DNA of 47,148 nucleotides from positions 1 to 47,148 of the IMG/VR virus record IMGVR_UViG_3300033148_004586, one strand, 5' to 3'. The DNA comes from a virus. The position numbers and the translations under genes are program-made. Shown one piece after another: positions 7,984 through 15,223 of the stretch (position 1 is its first letter; every line of letters begins with the position of its first letter). Below the pieces are notes generated by a model. It was not told the DNA's origin. It made no database searches and worked only from the letters and a program-made list of their open reading frames with translations.

Positions 7984-8583
7984 TTATGCATCTGCAACAC
8001 CTTGGACAGCTTCACCTGCAAGAATATAATAAGTCGTTCCGCCAATTATAACAGGGAACTTGAGCGTAGTAGAATCGCCGTCAAAGCCAATAACGTGAGC
8101 CGCCTCATCTGCACCACAAGCTGTGGCTTTCATTGCAGCAGCACTTTCTGCTATAATAAATGCGTCTAACGCCTGGGCACCATCGTTACGACAATAAATC
8201 TGACAAAAACCAGTACCAGGGTCAGTGGCAACATTAACTGCTAAAGACAACGCGGCAAGAGTAGCAAGCGAGGTCATCGTGCAATCGCCACCCTCATAAA
8301 TGCCCGCACGTAAAGCAGAGTAATGTCCGCCATTACAGGTGCCAGCCCCCATATTCAACCAATGGCCAGAAGCATTAAACCCAGCCGTAAGGGTTCCACC
8401 AGCAATGTCAGCACTAACATTTAATGCCAAACCATAATCCCATGAGCTTGGATTACCAGCAGTTACATACGCTTTAATCTGCAACGCAGAAAATAAACCA
8501 GAAGCTTGACTTGTACCAACAATAATCTGGTTTACCATCATATTGCCAGCATCTTCATCATCAACTTCCAACGGTAGTAGCAC
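7984..8583 (-). CDS. Capsid decoration-like protein, start unclear
   Basis: A 199-codon frame rich in Ala/Gly and beta strands (NMMVNQIIVGTSQASGLFSA ... VIIGGTTYYILAGEAVQGVA), typical of phage surface or decoration proteins. The only early start is a GTG inside the upstream gene, without a Shine-Dalgarno, and the overlap is in a different frame. It may once have been joined to the upstream protein or have lost its own start. Confidence 0.55.
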   Translation of the reverse strand: MLLPLEVDDEDAGNMMVNQIIVGTSQASGLFSALQIKAYVTAGNPSSWDYGLALNVSADIAGGTLTAGFNASGHWLNMGAGTCNGGHYSALRAGIYEGGDCTMTSLATLAALSLAVNVATDPGTGFCQIYCRNDGAQALDAFIIAESAAAMKATACGADEAAHVIGFDGDSTTLKFPVIIGGTTYYILAGEAVQGVADA

Positions 8584-9031
8584 AGTCCACTGTCTCCCAA
8601 GCTACTGCAACTGCACGACCCGCAACCTCAAACGGGGCTGTTAAAAACTGCTCGGCAGTATGTACCGCAAGAATCGTTTTTCCTACTGTACAGTTTTGGT
8701 CAGTACGCACAGGAACAACCGCTCCGTTGGGCACATAAATGTCTAACCAGCAAGGTCCAGTTGAGCCTTCTTTATCCGAACCGGCAACAACACCCGCAAA
8801 ACCGCAGATATTATCAGCATCGGGGTCCTCAACACGAACAAACTTACCTTCGTTGTGATGGCCTTCGTCAGTTGTAGTACCCGCTCCGTCCGTGTTGTCA
8901 TAGCCGTCTACGTTAGTAGTCGCGTCAAACTCGTAACAAACAGGCATACCCTCATAAATCGTGCTTTCTTCTGTGTAATACACCCTCTGCCTCTCAGCAT
9001 TGGGGTTTACCGTTGAAAATCTTGGTAACAT
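8561..9031 (-). CDS. Head decoration protein
   Basis: 156 residues starting MLPRFSTVNPNAERQRVYYT, behind an AAGAGGAG Shine-Dalgarno. The middle (GKFVRVEDPDADNICGFAGV, then CWLDIYVPNGAVVPVRTDQN) resembles the small barrel proteins encoded directly after major capsid genes. The C-terminus ETVDCATTVGS ends early inside the overlap with the next frame; relatives of this type usually run a little further, so a local frameshift is possible. The role is inferred from gene order. Confidence 0.65.
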   Translation of the reverse strand: MLPRFSTVNPNAERQRVYYTEESTIYEGMPVCYEFDATTNVDGYDNTDGAGTTTDEGHHNEGKFVRVEDPDADNICGFAGVVAGSDKEGSTGPCWLDIYVPNGAVVPVRTDQNCTVGKTILAVHTAEQFLTAPFEVAGRAVAVAWETVDCATTVGS

Positions 9032-9057
9032 TTTAAACTCCTCTTATTAAAGTTAGT

Positions 9058-9092
9058 CGAAAAGACAGTGTACGTTGCTCCTTATCTTTTCG
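9058..9092. promoter_or_regulatory. Inverted repeat between capsid and decoration genes
   Basis: CGAAAAGA and TCTTTTCG form a perfect 8-bp stem around 19 nt. In the leftward transcript the loop holds an AAGGAG that precedes no good start codon. It may be an RNA-processing or stability hairpin after the highly expressed capsid gene, or a relic of a lost small gene. Confidence 0.4.
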
Positions 9093-9151
9093 TTAAAGCC
9101 TCCTGGCATCCACCAGAAAAGCTAACATCAAAAACTATTAGTCCCTATTGC

Positions 9152-10192
9152 TCAATGGAAGCAAAAACTCAAATCAAGATATATCGAAAGAATGTTATGG
9201 TTGGGGTCTCTGACTTTCGGCCCCAGAGTAGCAAAGTTATTCGCTTTGCTAACATACGTTTTGATATAATCCATGTTCACGCCGTACAACGGGTCAGCAT
9301 CCCAACGGTGAGCCTGGTCTGTATCCAAGGGTTCAACGTATATAATCGGAATCCCCTGATAAAAAGGCACGCCACTGTACTTAGCTAAGTCTGAACCTAT
9401 TCTGTCATCACTTTTTCGCAGCAAACCATTGATATTCCTGCGAATTTTAGCATTGGTGAAAAATCGGAAGTTGTGCATATTTGTATCTTTATCAAGCTTC
9501 TGCGGAATAGCTGGAGTATGAAATTTAGTTTTCATCATAGCATAATCAATCAAGTCAATAAGATTATCGCCCAACTCACCGTTATGATTTCCGTAAAAAG
9601 AAGCCCAACGGGGCTTATCCGTAGCAGAACAACTTACGCCACCAATGTCGTATAGCCCACCAGCACCAGAATACTGAGCCTGATAACCGGTAAAGCCACC
9701 TTCCGTATCCGTACCCATTGAAAGCCACCCTGCAATACCACAAGGATTTAATACATCAGCCGCATTTACAGGAGTAGTCCAAATTTTCTCATAAAGCTTA
9801 TCGGCAAACTCACGGAACATGTTTAACTTCTTGCCCTGCAAATAGCGATAAGTTCTTAGCTTATCATCCTGAGTGTAGCCAAGTTCAATTCTTGAATAAT
9901 CCATATTCGTAGTAGCCTGACACCAATCACTGACAACTTCTGAATCCGTGTTGACAGTATTGTGGGAATCCTCTTCCCAACCAGTACCAACCATCTTTGC
10001 ATTACCTGTGTCTTTTAAAGTAACCCAACTTTTTATCCGGTCGCCACCAGACAAAATCATTTTGTCTTTACCAAAACAATCGTTTAACGCCTGATAGTTG
10101 GAACTTGCAAATGTCATTTGAAGGTCATCCTTCTTATGAGCTTCAAACACACTCTGACCAACATCAATGGCGTTTCTAATCGTAATAGCCAT
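9152..10192 (-). CDS. Major capsid protein
   Basis: 346 residues starting MAITIRNAIDVGQSVFEAHK. The length, position directly after an acidic scaffold-like gene, and motifs such as DRIKSWVTLKDTGNAKMVGT, KLYEKIWTTPVNAADV and GVPFYQGIPIIYVEPLD fit the major capsid proteins of metagenomic podophages; an HK97 fold is expected but not visible from sequence. The start has an AAGAGGG Shine-Dalgarno. The last residues (YLDLSFCFH) end slightly abruptly, so a C-terminal frame error cannot be excluded. Confidence 0.8.
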   Translation of the reverse strand: MAITIRNAIDVGQSVFEAHKKDDLQMTFASSNYQALNDCFGKDKMILSGGDRIKSWVTLKDTGNAKMVGTGWEEDSHNTVNTDSEVVSDWCQATTNMDYSRIELGYTQDDKLRTYRYLQGKKLNMFREFADKLYEKIWTTPVNAADVLNPCGIAGWLSMGTDTEGGFTGYQAQYSGAGGLYDIGGVSCSATDKPRWASFYGNHNGELGDNLIDLIDYAMMKTKFHTPAIPQKLDKDTNMHNFRFFTNAKIRRNINGLLRKSDDRIGSDLAKYSGVPFYQGIPIIYVEPLDTDQAHRWDADPLYGVNMDYIKTYVSKANNFATLGPKVRDPNHNILSIYLDLSFCFH

Positions 10193-10219
10193 CTTAAACC
10201 CTCTTATCTTTTAGCCAAT

Positions 10220-10236
10220 CCTACCATCCTGGTAGG
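10220..10236 (-). promoter_or_regulatory. Hairpin between scaffold and capsid genes
   Basis: CCTACCA and TGGTAGG form a 7-bp stem with a 3-nt loop in the 44-nt gap upstream of the capsid Shine-Dalgarno. There is no downstream T-run on the minus strand, so it looks like an mRNA stability or processing hairpin rather than a terminator. Confidence 0.45.
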
Positions 10237-11316
10237 TTACTTTTTGTACGCCCTCCCGACTATGTGTACACCTTCGTCTTCTCTCGACTTAAACGCTTGT
10301 TTGGTTTTCTTAGAAGTCGGTCGAGGAGAAAACTTTTTCTTTCGGCTATTCAAGTCCTTAACTATTTTTCTCTCTAAGGACTTTTCGACATGTCCGCCTT
10401 TATACCACTGTACCGCCTGTTTTAAAGAATCTGTCCAACTCATCCCCGAAGCCTGAAAAGCAGTTGCAACCTTAAATACTTCCTCTCTTGCCTGTATCGC
10501 AGGGGAATTGACATTATAAGTTCCATCGGCCAATCTGGGTAACTCATCCGTTTTCCCAAAGACCTTGAAAGTTTCTGCCAAACCATCAAATACAGCGTTA
10601 GCTTCGTCAAAATTCCTCTTAGCTTGGTTTGCTTGGTTGGTCTGTTCTACGCCATTGACCTGGCCCCGCAGGGCCTCTAATTGGTCAATCGTTGTGTTCA
10701 AACCCCCCACAAGTGGTAAAATAACCGAATCTACAACCTCATCACCATAACTCTCTTTCATCTTTTTAAGGGCTTCGGCATCTAACTCAACCTTATCTAC
10801 GCCCTGTACTTCCCGCTTCTCTTTAGGTGCGGTTTCAACCTTTGTCTCAACTTGGGGCTGTATGGTTTGTTGGCCAGCTAAAGCTACCATATCTTCCAGA
10901 ATTTCTGGATGTTTCTCGGCAATTTCAACTATCATTTCATCGGACCAACCACGCCGCCTTGCAATATTTACTTGTTCTTGAGGAATAGGCTCAGTATCCT
11001 CGGAATCCCCGCTGGCTTCGCTGTCCGCCACCGAGTCTCCAGTTCCCTCATCGTCTCCCTTATCATCTGCGACTTCAACTCCAGCATCCGCCTTTCCAAT
11101 ATCTTCCGTACCGTTTGTGCCATCTTGATTGTCCCCAATAACATTTACTTCTGTTTCAGTGTCTCCAGTATCATCTTCTATTTCGGTATCTCCAATACCA
11201 GACTTACTCATTACATCTAAAACTTCCGCAGGGATATTATTTTCTTCCGTCCCATACGCACTCTCGTCATACACCGTTTTACCGTTCACATCGCCATCTG
11301 AATTTTCTATAGCCAT
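10237..11316 (-). CDS. Scaffolding protein
   Basis: 359 residues. The first ~120 are extremely acidic (Asp/Glu/Gly/Thr: GDTEIEDDTGDTETEVNVIG), followed by a helical, coiled-coil-like body (about 180-300, QLEALRGQVNGVEQTNQANQ) and a basic C-terminus (KDLNSRKKKFSPRPTSKKTK) that could bind capsid. This acidic-helix-basic layout directly before the capsid gene is characteristic of phage scaffolds, which guide procapsid assembly and leave before packaging. Confidence 0.75.
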   Translation of the reverse strand: MAIENSDGDVNGKTVYDESAYGTEENNIPAEVLDVMSKSGIGDTEIEDDTGDTETEVNVIGDNQDGTNGTEDIGKADAGVEVADDKGDDEGTGDSVADSEASGDSEDTEPIPQEQVNIARRRGWSDEMIVEIAEKHPEILEDMVALAGQQTIQPQVETKVETAPKEKREVQGVDKVELDAEALKKMKESYGDEVVDSVILPLVGGLNTTIDQLEALRGQVNGVEQTNQANQAKRNFDEANAVFDGLAETFKVFGKTDELPRLADGTYNVNSPAIQAREEVFKVATAFQASGMSWTDSLKQAVQWYKGGHVEKSLERKIVKDLNSRKKKFSPRPTSKKTKQAFKSREDEGVHIVGRAYKK

Positions 11317-11329
11317 TTTGTCTCCTTGT

Positions 11330-11689
11330 TTAAAGCTCGTTTAACGGAACGCCTACTGCTTTACTCTTTTCTTTTATACGCTTCAACTTCTCTCTTCTAT
11401 CGTGAATCACCATCGGGCACATCCCAGCCTTATTGGGTTTCCCCCAGTTAGCCCCAGGGTGTATTTCAAATGCTTTCCCACTTTTTAAGTCCGTTACCGA
11501 CATTGCTAAATTTCTCGATTCCCTTATATTCTCCCCTGGCTTCATCACGGTAGCTCTACACTCTGCCTCGATATTTCTGCTTAAAACACCACCACACTTA
11601 CAAGTTCCTGGTTTATTTCGGTCAGCAATAAGTCTGATTTCATCTAATATAGTACCACAGTTATCACATTTATAATAAAAGCGAGGCAT
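11330..11689 (-). CDS. FmdB-like zinc-ribbon protein
   Basis: 119 residues with two Cys pairs near the N-terminus: YYKCDNCG and CKCGG, the layout of the FmdB/regulatory zinc-ribbon family. The remainder is basic (DRREKLKRIKEKSKAVG) with KPGENIRESRNLAMSV in the middle. Similar genes lie between portal and scaffold in many phages; the function is unknown. Its start overlaps the stop of the gene before it. Confidence 0.65.
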   Translation of the reverse strand: MPRFYYKCDNCGTILDEIRLIADRNKPGTCKCGGVLSRNIEAECRATVMKPGENIRESRNLAMSVTDLKSGKAFEIHPGANWGKPNKAGMCPMVIHDRREKLKRIKEKSKAVGVPLNEL

Positions 11690-11886
11690 TATTTACTCCC
11701 CAATAAATTTCTCAAATAATCATTTTCTCTTCGGGTAGCTTCTAAATCAAACCTTTGATATTTTAACAAAACCCGCAAATGTTTTAACCCATCAAGAACA
11801 TCTATATCAGTACCTTCATACGCAAAGAAAATTAGTTCGCCTAATTCTTTCAGAGTCTCCTTTTCTTTTGCTCCCACTTTTTTCAT
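11689..11886 (-). CDS. Small helical protein
   Basis: 65 residues, charged and predicted helical throughout (EKETLKELGELIFFAYEGTD, FDLEATRRENDYLRNLLGSK), with a leucine-rich C-terminal helix that could form a coiled coil. No family recognised. Its stop overlaps the ATG of the next gene, so the two are co-translated. Confidence 0.6.
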   Translation of the reverse strand: MKKVGAKEKETLKELGELIFFAYEGTDIDVLDGLKHLRVLLKYQRFDLEATRRENDYLRNLLGSK

Positions 11887-11894
11887 AATAACCC

Positions 11895-12260
11895 CTATGT
11901 TGTGCCAACAAGAAGATATTCAATTGAATCGTCAGCCCCGTCTCCCTTCCAATAAACCGTACCAGCAGGTTGGGGAATGATGGTCGATTTTCCTTCGGGA
12001 ATTGTTAGGTCAACATCAAAAGAACCCACGTCTGCACAATCCAAGTCAACTTCAATATCGCCACTTATAGCTTTAATAACTAACAACTCCTCAGTAGCCA
12101 CGTCCCCTAACACCAAAGCCTGTGCGGTATCCGCCGCATCTATAACTGCGTAATGTTTTATAGACCTCGCAGGGGTATCTGTGGTAAAGGATTCAGCAAA
12201 TGTCTCATCCTCACCAAGACCGGTAAGCTCAACAATAAATTTCACTGAACAACTTGCCAT
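11895..12260 (-). CDS. Putative structural protein
   Basis: 121 residues, acidic and beta-rich (VKFIVELTGLGEDETFAESF ... PAGTVYWKGDGADDSIEYLL), the look of a small capsid-associated or decoration protein. The ATG overlaps the preceding stop as TAATG. Family not recognised. Confidence 0.6.
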   Translation of the reverse strand: MASCSVKFIVELTGLGEDETFAESFTTDTPARSIKHYAVIDAADTAQALVLGDVATEELLVIKAISGDIEVDLDCADVGSFDVDLTIPEGKSTIIPQPAGTVYWKGDGADDSIEYLLVGTT

Positions 12261-12349
12261 TATTTACAACCTCCCTTTCTTCGCCCACCCTTACGCTTAC
12301 TTGGACGTGGGGACCTCTGTCTTGGACCTTTTCCATCACGATTTGGCAT
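12260..12349 (-). CDS. 29-residue basic peptide (MPNRDGKGPR type)
   Basis: The peptide starts MPNRDGKGPRQRSPRPSKRK and ends in a Gly/Lys/Arg tail. The NRDGxGPR opening recurs in small phage and bacterial proteins. Shine-Dalgarno AAAAGGAGAAAAC precedes the ATG and the stop overlaps the next start as TAATG. The very basic charge suggests nucleic-acid contact; function unknown. Confidence 0.6.
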   Translation of the reverse strand: MPNRDGKGPRQRSPRPSKRKGGRRKGGCK

Positions 12350-12524
12350 TTTGTTTTCTCCTTTTAAGGCTACTTTTCTTTTTTCGTAAAGGTCTTTTCT
12401 TAGACCCTGAAAGATATTCCACTAACTGAGCCTCCGTCATACCTGTTCGGGTTTTCTTCCCCGCTCTGGCACGTGCAAGGTCAGCCCCCATCATTCTTCT
12501 CTGACGTTCCGATACTGTTGGCAT
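12336..12524 (-). CDS. Small basic head-cluster protein
   Basis: 62 residues: MPTVSERQRRMMGADLARAR then KTRTGMTEAQLVEYLSGSKK and a Lys/Arg tail. This MPxVSxxQRRxMGA-type protein is widely conserved in phage head clusters (recalled family pattern) but has no known function. It overlaps the following basic peptide gene by 14 nt. Confidence 0.65.
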   Translation of the reverse strand: MPTVSERQRRMMGADLARARAGKKTRTGMTEAQLVEYLSGSKKRPLRKKKSSLKRRKQNAKS

Positions 12525-12632
12525 TACTTCTTCTCTCTAAAATAAGTACATTGAAACATGAGCCATTGTCTTCTCTCTTTCGCAGACAACAGCCTTATCT
12601 TTCGTTTTGTGGGACAGTAAGATACTCGACAA

Positions 12633-13034
12633 TTATTGCACAGACTTTGCATCACGCTCCCGCTTATACTCCACCGCCTTATATATTACAACAATCAACG
12701 CGATTGCCAACACCCCAAAAGCAATCCAATCAGCCCACTTGGTAAATACTATGATAAAAACAATACCCCCTATCACACTGGCAGGCACTACCCAACCATA
12801 GCGACTTCTTGTAAAACCCCAAAACGCTAATCCACCAATCAAAATAAACGTAAGTGTTGGAACCACTTCATTAAGTTTAGCACTTGTGGGCTTTAATGCT
12901 TCAACATAATCAACCGCAGCCTGACCAGTAATAATCTTCACCCCATCACCAGGAATAGGAATCTCTACTCTTGATGTTGCCTGACATCCGGTTAATAAAA
13001 ATAAAATTACAAGAAGTATTAAACTACTTTTCAT
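12633..13034 (-). CDS. Lipoprotein with membrane segments
   Basis: Start ATG behind AAGGAAAC gives MKSSLILLVILFLLTGCQAT: a lipoprotein signal with lipobox LTGC. Three further hydrophobic stretches follow (LTFILIGGLAFWGF, VIGGIVFIIVF, IAFGVLAIALIVVIY), then a charged tail. At 133 residues it could be a lysis-related (holin or spanin-like) or superinfection membrane protein; context, next to another membrane protein and the portal, does not decide. Confidence 0.65.
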   Translation of the reverse strand: MKSSLILLVILFLLTGCQATSRVEIPIPGDGVKIITGQAAVDYVEALKPTSAKLNEVVPTLTFILIGGLAFWGFTRSRYGWVVPASVIGGIVFIIVFTKWADWIAFGVLAIALIVVIYKAVEYKRERDAKSVQ

Positions 13035-13275
13035 AAGTTTCCTTGTTTGGAAAAAGAACATGTCCAGCGAACATCCCAATTATTACTTTCAATCGCCAAT
13101 CTACCCACATAAAACCTGTCAACAACACATAAAGTGTGATTCCAAATATAATCATATCAAACCATTTTGGAAACAATCGTTGATACTGTTGAGACAAGGT
13201 AGGGTGTTTTTTAAAAACCAAATATAAATCATATACCCCTGTCGCTATAAGCATTGTCAATAATATATAATTCAT
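13024..13275 (-). CDS. Small membrane protein
   Basis: 83 residues with hydrophobic segments at about 1-20, 43-57 and 60-75 (MNYILLTMLIATGVYDLYLV, FDMIIFGITLYVLLTGFMWV). It overlaps both the portal C-part stop and the lipoprotein start, so it is translationally coupled. Possibly holin-like; not assignable. Confidence 0.6.
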   Translation of the reverse strand: MNYILLTMLIATGVYDLYLVFKKHPTLSQQYQRLFPKWFDMIIFGITLYVLLTGFMWVDWRLKVIIGMFAGHVLFPNKETYEK

Positions 13276-14375
13276 TACTCTACCGGCTTTGAACTCTGTT
13301 GGAAAGCCCTACTTTGCTGTTGGCCCATATTGCTTTCACGTGAACCTTTATCATTATCCCCAAACCTACCATCCTGTACCCCACTGGCTTTCGGAACGAC
13401 TGCACCAGACATCGGCTGGTACGGCCCCATGCCTATATTTGCGGGTACAGCACTTTTCCACCATTGGTCAATATTTTCAATATCAAGGTATCTGGCTAAA
13501 TCTTTTGTTATTACATCAATATCCAAAGATATTCCCTGTTGACTCGCCATCTGTGAAATAGGAAGTACCCATTGGGTAAGAAACTGCAATGTCTTAGAGT
13601 ATTCAAGCGTGGGAGAATAACGCTGCATACTATAAGGCTCTATACTAAACGAAAAATCTTGGAAATCCCCTTCTTTAGCCGCCTGGTCAAACACAACATC
13701 TAAATCTACTACACCTGGAATACGCTTAACTTCCGGCATACTTATCAGAGGGTCGGTCCAAAGCCGCCAAGCCCATTTTCTCATTATTGACTCTGTAAAG
13801 TCGTGAACTTGTGCAACCATGTCCTCTAAAATTCTTGACGCATTGGATTGTAGCATCTGCTCTTGGCCAAGCGTTTTGGCTTGTACCCCGCGGCCACCTA
13901 TCGTATAAAGATTTCCCCCACTAATAGAAAACTGACTCTCAAGATAACCTACCCAGTCATAACTATCGGGGTTTATTCCGCCAAATTTAATTTGCTGCAT
14001 TGCTGTTACATCATTGACCCTAACGCTTTCTCTATCAGCCGCCTTAGCAACATTTTCCATATCTTCTGCCGCTTCACCAGAATAGGCATTGACTGTCTTT
14101 TCGTTCTCAGCCTGAGTCCTCATTTTGTTTGCAAGGACGTTCACAGCAGTATCATAATCTGTCCAGCCCCAAGCTGGGGGTATCGGTATGGGAGAATTTG
14201 GAAAATGCTTATATGATAATACATCAAAAGGCCCACCTTCGGGACCATCACACTCAACAGTCCGCAAAATATGCCTATACCCTTCCGGTAAAATAGTAAT
14301 CACTACATCTTCATCTGGAAGCCATATATCTATAAACCTTGTCCATTCCCGCAGAGTATGAAAATCACTTGACAT
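13275..14375 (-). CDS. Portal protein, C-terminal part
   Basis: 366-codon frame with the portal core: FIDIWLPDEDVVITILPEGY, CDGPEGGPFDVLSYKHFPNS, PIPPAWGWTDYDTAVNVLAN, GGRGVQAKTLGQEQML and the C-terminal SIEPYSMQRYSPTLEYSK. This is the podophage-type portal that forms the dodecameric DNA gate. The frame begins inside the 3' end of the N-terminal portal frame, shifted by -1. Its own ATG has no Shine-Dalgarno, so a fusion by frameshift or a sequence indel is likely. Confidence 0.8.
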   Translation of the reverse strand: MSSDFHTLREWTRFIDIWLPDEDVVITILPEGYRHILRTVECDGPEGGPFDVLSYKHFPNSPIPIPPAWGWTDYDTAVNVLANKMRTQAENEKTVNAYSGEAAEDMENVAKAADRESVRVNDVTAMQQIKFGGINPDSYDWVGYLESQFSISGGNLYTIGGRGVQAKTLGQEQMLQSNASRILEDMVAQVHDFTESIMRKWAWRLWTDPLISMPEVKRIPGVVDLDVVFDQAAKEGDFQDFSFSIEPYSMQRYSPTLEYSKTLQFLTQWVLPISQMASQQGISLDIDVITKDLARYLDIENIDQWWKSAVPANIGMGPYQPMSGAVVPKASGVQDGRFGDNDKGSRESNMGQQQSRAFQQSSKPVE

Positions 14376-14974
14376 AAAGATATTGTGTCAGGACTTTCGT
14401 CCCCGTGTAACTTATGTGTTGGTTGTATTGCGTCCGCGTGTTTGCTCCTAAAAAACTCCTTTGCATAAGCTGTCGGCAGATGATAGTAATGCCCTTCTAT
14501 CTCAAAGTTCTCTCTGTTTCTGGCAGACACATCACCAATATAATCGGAGTCATCTATTACGTCTGTATAAATCTGGCCTATATCGTGCAAATACCCGTTA
14601 AACTCTACTTCTTCAGCTTTCATTATCCCTGTTTTTGTAATACCCATGCCAAACATAGAGTTAAAAATTGCAGGACGTAAACAATATTTTGCAAACCTGA
14701 TTTCAGTCATCAAATGGTTTATCGCCAATTCTGTTGTGTACGCCCATGGACGTAACTGTGGTATTTTACTCCGCACCAAAACTTTGGGATTATTCATAGA
14801 AAGGTACGGTACAATAATGCTAACAGCCCTATCTGTAAGATTTAGCAAATGCCCCTCAACTTTATCTTTGGCATAAAAATTTGAGGCCCATTGGTCCAAC
14901 ATCATCTTTCTATGTTGTAGAGGGGTCTTCACTATAAAAGGTCTTGTATTATTTGTATTTTGCAGTCTCTCCAT
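14330..14974 (-). CDS. Portal protein, N-terminal part
   Basis: 214 residues: MERLQNTNNTRPFIVKTPLQ, then a helical region (MLDQWASNFYAKDKVEGHLL) and HLMTEIRFAKYCLRPAIFNS, typical of portal N-terminal wings. It runs out of meaningful sequence after HGDESPDTISL, exactly where the next frame picks up with the portal body. The intact protein would be ~560 residues. The switch must happen between a TGA in the -1 frame and the TAG here, a window of about 60 nt, around TATCTTTATG; no classic slippery heptamer is present. Confidence 0.75.
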   Translation of the reverse strand: MERLQNTNNTRPFIVKTPLQHRKMMLDQWASNFYAKDKVEGHLLNLTDRAVSIIVPYLSMNNPKVLVRSKIPQLRPWAYTTELAINHLMTEIRFAKYCLRPAIFNSMFGMGITKTGIMKAEEVEFNGYLHDIGQIYTDVIDDSDYIGDVSARNRENFEIEGHYYHLPTAYAKEFFRSKHADAIQPTHKLHGDESPDTISLCQVIFILCGNGQGL

Positions 14975-15223
14975 TTATTTCAGCTTCCGAATTTTTTTTA
15001 CCATACCCAGAGGAATCACTGTACTTGAACGTTCTTTGCAATTATTCCAATCAGGACTTACTACAATAGCTACCTTATTGTGTGTAACATAATAGCCAAT
15101 ACTGTAGCAAATAGCCGGAACATCTTTTTCTACTTTCTTCTCATTTCTCCAACCACTGTCAGATGTTGCATCAAGCCAAACTATCTCAACAATGTCATTG
15201 TAAGCCAGTCTTGGTACTTTCAT
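14975..15223 (-). CDS. Conserved small protein between terminase and portal
   Basis: 82 residues, predicted beta-rich (DIVEIVWLDATSDSGWRNEK, HNKVAIVVSPDWNNCKERSS, VIPLGMVKKIRKLK). The fold looks like a small barrel that ends in a basic tail. It overlaps the large terminase stop (ATGA) and touches the portal start, so it belongs to the packaging operon. No known function. Confidence 0.65.
   Translation of the reverse strand: MKVPRLAYNDIVEIVWLDATSDSGWRNEKKVEKDVPAICYSIGYYVTHNKVAIVVSPDWNNCKERSSTVIPLGMVKKIRKLK

Noticed and set aside
12525-12632. Possible small gene (MAHVSMYLF) on the minus strand
   Set aside because: Only nine codons; no other signal in this gap.
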